Part shown: in pieces, positions 55,101 through 64,000 of the stretch
Layout: every line of letters begins with the position of its first letter
How positions within the stretch are numbered: the stretch's first letter is position 1
DNA from: Antedon mediterranea
Lineage: Eukaryota; Echinodermata; Crinoidea; Comatulida; Antedonidae
Length of the DNA stretch: 64,000 bases
Direction of reading: 5' to 3'
Assembly: GCF_964355755.1 (NCBI RefSeq)
Contig: NC_092679.1
Coordinates: forward strand, 22,630,432-22,694,431
The notes under the pieces: generated by a model
Databases searched by the model: none
What the model was told of the DNA's origin: nothing
What the model saw: the letters and a program-made list of their open reading frames with translations, nothing else
Program-made: the position numbers and the translations under genes

Positions 55101-57434
55101 ACTCCTTTTACGTATGTTTCCGAGCGGTTGAAAATACTTTAGGAACTCCCTTGTGACATAAGAGTAAACACACAAAATCCACAAAGTTGTAAATTAACTC
55201 AAAAACAAAGCTTTAATTTCAATCAACTTCAACTTTCAACAATCCAGTAAGCACTTTAAACAACAGCTTCACAATAACCTTTACAATAATAATAATATCC
55301 AACCTCTAATCCAACCTCTAATCCAACAACCTTCTTCAAAATAAATGCTTCAATAAAAAATCCTTCTCCCTCTTACAATTGTCATACTTCCCCTTATATA
55401 CAATATGTTCATAACCTTCTAGAACATTCCTTATACTGTACTTCTTCTTATTCTATTGATTACAGTTTCTATTAATAGCACTTCTGAAATGTTCTTGATT
55501 GTTCTTATTAATTATACATGGTTTCTTAAATCAAAACATCTCTAGAATGTTCATGTAAATACTATGTTACTCTATATGTTAGGGAATGGTAATTTATTAC
55601 AGACCTTCCAAAATAAGTGTGATATGTGTGTATGTGAAAATGTTATACTTTTCAGTAAGGTGATGTCTCCAATTCTTGGGAAAAGTGTACTAAATTACTG
55701 TTGTGTATTGTATTTTTATACCAACATATCCATTGCAGAAAATTATAATGAAGAAAATATTTTTTTATACAGTGTATATATTTATTCAAATGGGGAATAT
55801 ATTAATGTATAAATTGCAGCAGGAGCATTTAAAAAAAAGAAATGAAATATCATTACTTATAGATTATACTAAAATCAGTAAATTGTATCAAAATGAAGAA
55901 TACATTCTAAACCACCTAGTGATGTACTTTTACCAATTAATTAATTTTGAAATGATAAAGATGAGGAAATTTGTGAGAATGATAATGAATAATATATTGA
56001 GAATTTTATTAAAATTATTTAGATCAATATTTTTTTCAATATATCATGACTGAAAATCATCGTCACAAATTTGCTTTGAAACAGATGTTAACCTTATTGG
56101 TAACATGGAAGAAACAAATGGGGATGGTGAGGATGCCGGGTTTGACGAGGAATGGACTAACAGACAACAGACCGATCTTGTCGCCAGTAATTCTAGTACA
56201 ACTTCAGAGGATGCTCGTGCAGCAGTTAGTGCCCTCAGACAAACGTCAGAACAAGGACAGCAAACGACAAACCAAACGCCTGAAGATGACGAAGAGAGTG
56301 AGTATAATTGTAAAGCAATCCTGAAAAATTGTCTGCATGACTACACAATAGTCACCCATGAGTGAAGTGGGTACCTTACTATTTATAAGATCAAATATAT
56401 GCATTAATATACAAATACTGAACAAATTGTTTGAACGGCATAATTCAAAAACGTAGTAGGGCAAACATCCTCAAAATGTACATTAGAGCGTGTTAATTAT
56501 CACCAATAGATATCACTTTTCCGTTAGGTAGGGATAATACTAAATGACACATGATGCGTATTAACCAATCAAATTGCATGTGCTATAATATTGTATACTA
56601 TAATTCTATGTTCATTTATATAGGAGGAGTTAAGCTGGGCTTGGGAGATTTCATCTTTTACAGCGTTTTAGTCGGCAAAGCCTCCGTTACAGGTGACTGG
56701 ACCACGACAATTGCATGCTTTGTTGCAATTCTTATTGTAAGTATACAATTTGTTTATATTACGCAATTTTAAATGAAAGAATTAAAAGCACTGATTATGT
56801 GAATTACTAAAACAATTTATATCAGGAATTTAGCATAGCTACTAGGTTTTTAAGTTTGTTTTCTACTAGGCGAATTTAATGTTTTTGCAGAGAAAAGATA
56901 ATGCTACCCTTTTATTTTGTTTGTACTACAAAAGCAAACAGCTACCATTTTCATTTAGTCGATCAATTGTTTTCTAAACTGTTCGATTCGAATGAGTGCA
57001 CATGAGTTTCTCTTACCTCATTTTCCTAGGTCTGATTGGTTGTTTTGAAAAAAAATTGAAAACTGCTCAAAATCACTTCTTTAGTTCTTACAATTCTTAT
57101 TGTTATTCTTAAGTTCTCACTTGTTCTTTCTTATTAACATTATTCACAACATTACCTTAAACACTTCTGTGTCAATAAAGTTGGAAAAGCTCTCAAAAAA
57201 ATCTGTAAAATCAGCAGCTGATATAAATGTTCAAAATGTATTATTGTTGTATTGTTAATGTTATATTATATTTTGCAGGGGTTATGCCTGACTCTAATCT
57301 TGCTAGCCATATTCAAGAAGGCTCTACCTGCACTACCTATATCCATCACGTTTGGCCTCATTTTTTACTTTTCAACGAGTTACATAGTCTTTCCCTTTAC
57401 AGATAGTTTAGCATCAGAACAGGTGTTCATATAG
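46195..57434 (+). CDS. PSEN: presenilin, gamma-secretase catalytic subunit (484 aa with exon 1A)
   Basis: Exons: 46195-46335 (1A), 49971-50170, 51171-51312, 52082-52149, 52348-52568, 52659-52757, 53147-53248, 56085-56297, 56624-56736, 57279-57434; 1455 nt in phase. Presenilin is the aspartyl protease of gamma-secretase, cutting Notch, APP-like and other type I proteins within membranes. Seen in the sequence: first helix [17 protein letters not shown] after KYGAK, KYRCYK and HGWLI in the loop and third helix, catalytic YD in helix 6 (Asp258, codon split by an intron), GLGD in helix 7 (Asp404) and PAL (450-452). The acidic hydrophilic loop between helices 6 and 7 (about 310-395) is the variable region containing the endoproteolysis site. 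The C-terminus is ...SLASEQVFI. The gene has a second candidate first exon at 48589-48687. Introns hold several repeats. Confidence 0.98.
46599..46975 (-). mobile_element. SINE family A, copy 2, with TTTATATAGCGC extension
   Basis: 46749-46975 is family A (minus strand: GAGTGGCCGAGCGGTTAAGA A box, GGGTTCGAGGC B box, both intact). Its far end runs into TATATAGCGC...GAGCGCTGTGGACTTAGAT, an arrangement also found, inverted, at 59133-59285, so the longer unit is probably the full element. Confidence 0.75.
47225..48215. repeat. imperfect about 25-bp minisatellite in presenilin intron
   Basis: About 38 variants of CATTACTGTGCAGTCCCTTT plus AATTT. Longer units containing TTCTATAGTATTACTGT recur. 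It lies between candidate first exons 1A and 1B. Confidence 0.9.
48589..48687 (+). CDS. PSEN: presenilin candidate alternative first exon 1B (33 codons)
   Basis: ATG at 48589 opens [19 protein letters not shown]..., ending HSRRL at a perfect CTG|GTAAGT donor in phase 0, the same phase as exon 1A, so it can splice to 49971 and yield a 470-aa presenilin. Like exon 1A it starts MSD, is acidic, and contributes only cytosolic N-terminal sequence. Used as an internal exon after 1A, the ACTAG acceptor would bring a stop, so an independent promoter is the simplest reading. Confidence 0.6.
49734..49918. mobile_element. possible diverged inverted-repeat MITE
   Basis: TTTTTCACACCCGGTC at the left and GACCAGTGTGAAAAA at the right are near inverses; interior CATGATGC and ATAAAAAGATT words resemble the segment at 9968-10135. 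Weakly preserved. Confidence 0.4.
50170..50325. mobile_element. MITE family M2, strongly diverged copy
   Basis: Shares TGACAAGCGA...AATCCATCGCTTGTGATTGG and the end GTGTGAACCAAGCT with the copies at 18722 and 35407. It starts at or within a few bases of the donor of presenilin exon 2 (50170). Confidence 0.6.
50747..51049 (-). mobile_element. tRNA-derived SINE, family A, copy 3
   Basis: Nearly full-length match to copy 1 (TATACTGGGTAACCTCTTCA at the far end). Minus-strand head GAGTGGCCGAGCGGTTAAGA and GGGGTTCGAGGCTCACTC are well preserved. A short tandem CTCACTCACTCGGCCACTCA lies at its 5' edge. Confidence 0.8.
51389..51747. mobile_element. MITE family M1 split by a LINE tail
   Basis: M1 sequence runs from TAAAGCCTTGTCTACAC to ACATAAAGTTTG (51389-51532) and resumes with GTGTAGACAAGGCTTA (51731-51747). 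The intervening 51533-51730 ends TTTATTGCCGAAATGAATAA and AATAAA repeats, the same tail type as the LINE fragment at 36250-36838. The LINE copy therefore inserted into an existing M1 copy. Confidence 0.75.
52586..52636. mobile_element. MITE family M1, half copy making up much of a 90-bp presenilin intron
   Basis: TTGTCAAACTAGTTTGATTG and GTGTAGACAGAGCTTAA match the right end of M1. The intron runs 52569-52658, so over half of it is MITE sequence, ending 22 bases before the next exon. Confidence 0.75.
53704..54254. repeat. 23-bp minisatellite, 24 copies, in presenilin intron
   Basis: Unit CTGGACTGAACGCAGTGAAC plus GCA. The first nine or so copies mostly carry GTGAATGCA; the remaining fifteen are a homogeneous GTGAACGCA block. 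As 23 is not a multiple of three and the unit has no minus-strand stop, all three minus-strand frames stay open for about 180-210 codons; these are not proteins. Confidence 0.97.
54255..56084. other. presenilin intron, unassigned sequence
   Basis: No exon supported. The stretch 55090-55560, with TTTACTCTTATGTCACAAGG and an AAAGCTTTG motif on the minus strand, could be an old LTR, but no terminal TG/CA pair or target duplication was established. Confidence 0.3.
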
Positions 57435-59061
57435 CATTTTGACCAAACTTTATACTCAACTGTTTTTCTACTGCTATACAGGCTATGGTTATTTTCAGAA
57501 CAAAAATTAGATAAATCCGAGCTTTCCTTTAAAATAGTAAGTAAGCTTAGCCATTTTATATTATACAAATGATGAATGTTTATGAGTGCGATATTACAAA
57601 CAATTTCATGAGTCAAATGAAATTATTTTCATCGAATACAAACATTTATTATTTGTTTTATATAACATCTAAGTAGATTCTTGCCATTGTTCTGATCTTG
57701 TTGTTACGCAAAGATCTGTCATGCACATCGCTTCTTCCGTTTCTATTTGGATTTAAGCAGATTTTTTTCCGTTTGCAAAAAAAATAAAGAAAAAAGTTCT
57801 ATTACCTGATCGTTAAATAGTACATACTATGGCACACCATCAGACCCACAATACATACTATGGCACACCATCAGACCCACAATCATTTAATCAAATGACA
57901 GGAATTTATTTAGGTGTATATAAATATGTATATCAATAGTTCTAATCAATGAAATGTCATATCAGATTCAGATACGCAATGCATTGGGTGTAACATTAAG
58001 CTTTCATTTAGTCATTTCAAATCTCTTCAAAATTCTGACCACAAAAATAGAATAGGAAATTAGTTTCACATTTTGGGCATAATTGCGCCTTGACAATAGG
58101 GAGTTTTTAATTTCCATCAACTTTAGGTCCTACACATATTGTATCGCTAGTCATCGTATAACATGGAAATCTACCAAAACTGTGTCAACGAATTAAGTAT
58201 TAGGAAAGGCACATCGCAGTATGCGCACAATGGATAACCGTTAAATACGCTGCATTACAATCAGTAAATAGAACTGACTTAGTGAGCGCAATTGGACAGA
58301 GACAATTTTTGATTGAAAAACAATTCTATTATTCATGTACAGGAATATAAATACTTTAAATTCATTATGGAATTTTAGTAGAAGAAAGTAGAAATGTGAG
58401 AGATTTATAAGGAGTACATTGATAAAATGTGTTTTAAAATATGCATTTTTAAACAGAAAATTAAAGCGTACACATTTTGTCAGATATTATATACGCTTTC
58501 CTTTGCTGCGTTCATTGTGGTGTGTTCGATTCATGTTCCATACTCATTAATTTGTTTTAAGACGTCTTGAACACTCTTGATTCGGTTTTTATTGGCAGTA
58601 TATAACAGTGTAACATAGTATAACAAATTTAAAGTTCTGGGGACAAATCCGTGAGTAACTCATTAGTTAATCATTCCTACAAGTTTTAATGGTGGGGCTT
58701 TGGAGCCAGAGTTGAATGGTACACACTGAACCTGTAGGACTGTGTAGTGACCTTTCAGATATTAACACCGAATTTCATGAGAATTGTATACAAATCATGT
58801 AATGTTTCTTCTGCGAAAAAATCTTTTATCTGGCGGTGTTCAGTTTTCATAAATGCTAGACTGATTTTGAGTCTCTGGAGATTGAAAGCATGTTCCCGCC
58901 ATTAGTCAAAATGTAAATGGAACTTTCCTTTTTTCTAAAAAAATATGGCATTATGTTTGATGTATTTCTGTGTATTTATAATTTCAATGAATGTTATGTT
59001 GGCATTGGCAAACTGTACCCAGCCTTTGCTTGTAATTGAATGCTTTAGTACTTGTTTGTAT

Positions 59062-59067
59062 AATAAA
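59062..59067 (+). terminator. candidate distal poly(A) signal for presenilin
   Basis: AATAAA about 1.6 kb after the presenilin stop codon, before the repeat at 59133. Assignment is uncertain. Confidence 0.3.
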
Positions 59068-59132
59068 TAATGTTACTTACAAGAGAATTTTACTGCATTT
59101 AAAAATTTCTTTTCATTTATTATTATGTGCAT

Positions 59133-59285
59133 TTTAAAGAACCTAGTACATCGTTTGAACGAGTAAGGAGTTATCATAGGGTACTAGCTCACACAGCCAC
59201 GGTCATGGACAGCCTAAATATCGCCGTAGTCGATAGTCCACAGCGCATTGAGACATTGTTTGTGGAATGCGCTATATAAAAATAT
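59133..59285 (+). mobile_element. SINE family A body fragment with TATATAGCGC extension
   Basis: TTTTAAAGAACCTAGTACAT and TAGTCCACAGCGCATTGAGA...GCGCTATATAAA match, in opposite orientation, the body and extension of the copy at 46599-46975. The tRNA-like head is absent. Confidence 0.6.
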
Positions 59286-59935
59286 TGTTAATTGAAGCCT
59301 GTGCTTTAGCTCAACCCATTGAATAGAACAGTCAATATTTTGATTCAAAACAAAACAAACAAAAACCAAATACTTATTTGAAATAATATATTTAGATAAA
59401 CTATTACAGAACACTTTTGAGGTTATTTACAGAATAATTAAAAGTTAATAAAATGTGTGACCAACTGCATGTACTGCAGAAACCTTTTCTATAAATTAAA
59501 AAAATTAATGGTAGAAAAAGTGTTTGATATAGTCCCGTCACCAACCAAATAGTTGGAAAAACTAATTGTGAACATAATTATCATATTACCACAAGTCTGT
59601 AGTTATCGTTTATTTATTCATAGTATGCCACCAGACCAATTCAAGTATAGTTATGACACGCCATCATGTGTGCCAGAATGTTTTTTTATGAATGTTGAGC
59701 CAAGCGCTGCCTACAACAAAGACTAGTCTCGATTGTGTCCTATGTAAAATGCTTGGTACTGTGTCCTTATTCTCCCATGTGCGAAAAGAGTCCTACAACG
59801 TCCCTCGGTATAGTGGTAGGCACATAGAGGATTTATCTGACGTCGGATTATACTATAAACAGAGGACAAATATTCAAACCATACCATAACATTTATACAG
59901 GCATTCTTTCATATACATTACACAGTAATGAAGCA

Positions 59936-59941
59936 TTTATT
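59936..59941 (-). terminator. candidate poly(A) signal for YIPF4
   Basis: AATAAA on the minus strand about 150 bases after the YIPF4 stop codon. Confidence 0.5.
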
Positions 59942-60091
59942 ACATGCTTATCCATACATCAAGCCACTGGTGGTGTAAAGTTGCGTTAACACTGAGAGAG
60001 ACAAGAGATTGACTACCGATTAGTGATAGTACATACCATACATTGTTTTTTAGCCTGGAGTTTCCAGTATAAACTAGCCACACACTCTTAA

Positions 60092-62856
<2,765 letters not shown>

Positions 62857-64000
62857 TATCTCTCAGTATTATTATAATTTGTTTTTATTCACAAAAATAT
62901 TAGTTTTTAGATCCCTCTAACACCCACTTTGGGTAAAAACCACGTAAACAGTTCAGTTCACCACTGACAATTGAGTTGGTCAGTAGCATCGCGTCAACAC
63001 GTCTACAAATCCGTCATTAAATCTACATCGCGTTTTTAAATGACAGTACTGAATTTTGGAAAATAAAAATACAGCAAAGTCGCACATTTTTCAACTTTTT
63101 CAAATGTCAAATATCTACTGATTGGTGTTTTATCAAATTTCCAAAAACTAAAAAAATACGTAATTTTACTATAACTTTCATTGCATTTTTTATTTTAATT
63201 TCTAAATGTATCTTTTTTTTTTATTAGTATTCCCGTTATTATTGCTATATTTTTTTTGTGGATAATGTTTCAGAAACTAAGCATGCTAAGGGCCAAAAAG
63301 ATATACGACACTGCAGATTAAATTAATCTATAGGGCTTGTAAAATTGCATTAAAGAGTGACCGTATAAAGTGGTTATCCTAGGCTAGTTCTAGGGTGGAA
63401 ACTTTTCTAATATATTTATTTTAGGAAAATGTATATATCTAATGATCGTCCATTCGTAATTATTGTCCTATAGCGCCAAGTCTGAGCTTGATGACTCCAT
63501 TATTCCGAACGCTATATTAATTCTTCCCAACTTCAAATAAGATATTAATAGTTTACCAATTGTCTACTGAACGATTGGAACCGTTTAGATATTCTGTTAA
63601 TAATTTACGATATAATATTTAATTCATATCAATCTCAACGCGGTTTTCGGTTTACAAATTCCAACACGATCCTCGCGAGTACTCGAGTCAGTAGTACAGT
63701 ACAGTAGGCCTACTTATACTAACAATGTGACCCAAGAGAGAAAAGCAAAGCGTATAACTGTTGTCAAGGCAACCGGGGTAAATCATTGCCGTGTGAAACC
63801 AATGAAGAGGTCGAGCTATACACACACCCAAACAAAACAGTCCTTAGCCTATTCAGTACAATACAATAAAATACCATCACTGCCGCGGTGGCAATCAGTT
63901 AAAAGCTGCCTTTATTATCATCATTTATCTGTGTATTTGCCACTCTGTAGGCCTAAGCACAATGAATTATGAATCCAGTGAGCAAGGACTACACGGGCTT
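62857..64000. other. upstream region of YIPF4
   Basis: Expected to hold the YIPF4 promoter. No TATA box was assigned and no other gene recognised. The small open frame at 63727-63972 has no identifiable feature. Confidence 0.45.

Larger units (their letters stand above)
57435..60091. other. 3' regions of the convergent presenilin and YIPF4 genes
   Basis: No coding exon. Contains a tandem pair of CATACTATGGCACACCATCA (57823-57885). AATAAA at 59062-59067 is a candidate presenilin poly(A) signal, although nearer sites may be used. Repeats are described separately. Confidence 0.45.

Noticed and set aside
55090-55560. Possible solo LTR in a presenilin intron
   Set aside because: A polyadenylation-like motif is present but no defined termini, target duplication or internal domain.

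Overview
The window is animal nuclear DNA: AT-rich, with spliced genes using GT-AG introns, long intergenic stretches and many kinds of short repeats. Gene content (AK7, RAB1, presenilin, YIPF4, an SLC35A transporter, a large CUB-domain receptor-like protein), the abundance of AGGCCTA-type words, and the tRNA-derived, 5S-derived and inverted-repeat elements suggest a marine invertebrate deuterostome, most likely an echinoderm or other ambulacrarian. That placement is inference; no rRNA or mitochondrial marker is present to settle it.

Layout. 491-911 (-): two-exon small membrane protein, possibly SMIM26-like. 979-5055: intergenic DNA with a tRNA-derived SINE and two elaborate foldback elements. 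6047-8252 (+): five-exon nucleotide-sugar transporter of the SLC35A family, tail-to-tail with AK7. 10640-17747 (-): complete 17-exon AK7, 710 aa. 20105-29031 (+): complete seven-exon RAB1, 207 aa, head-to-head with AK7 across 2.36 kb. 29.0-34.1 kb: RAB1 3' region, a 5S rRNA-derived element and a cluster of repeated GAGGGCGCC motifs. 34097-43916 (+): four-exon single-pass membrane protein of about 2203 aa with nine CUB domains and four near-identical 95-residue Thr/Ser repeats. 46195-57434 (+): complete presenilin with two candidate alternative first exons. 60092-62856 (-): complete six-exon YIPF4, convergent with presenilin.

All exon joins reported were checked for reading phase by hand; each gene sums to a whole number of codons and ends in a stop. 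The genes are conserved single-copy housekeeping or signalling genes and do not form one pathway, although RAB1, YIPF4, the SLC35A transporter and presenilin all act in the secretory/Golgi membrane system. No prokaryote-type system, CRISPR array or viral gene was seen.

The least ordinary content is (i) the CUB receptor-like gene, with its coding minisatellite, a duplicated cysteine-flanked helical module and a possible secreted/membrane switch through poly(A) signals in its last intron; (ii) the paired presenilin first exons; and (iii) a dense set of inverted-repeat elements (several with TTA target duplications), some nested, one next to a tRNA-Lys-like sequence, and one tRNA-like element tandemly amplified in different segments at two loci.
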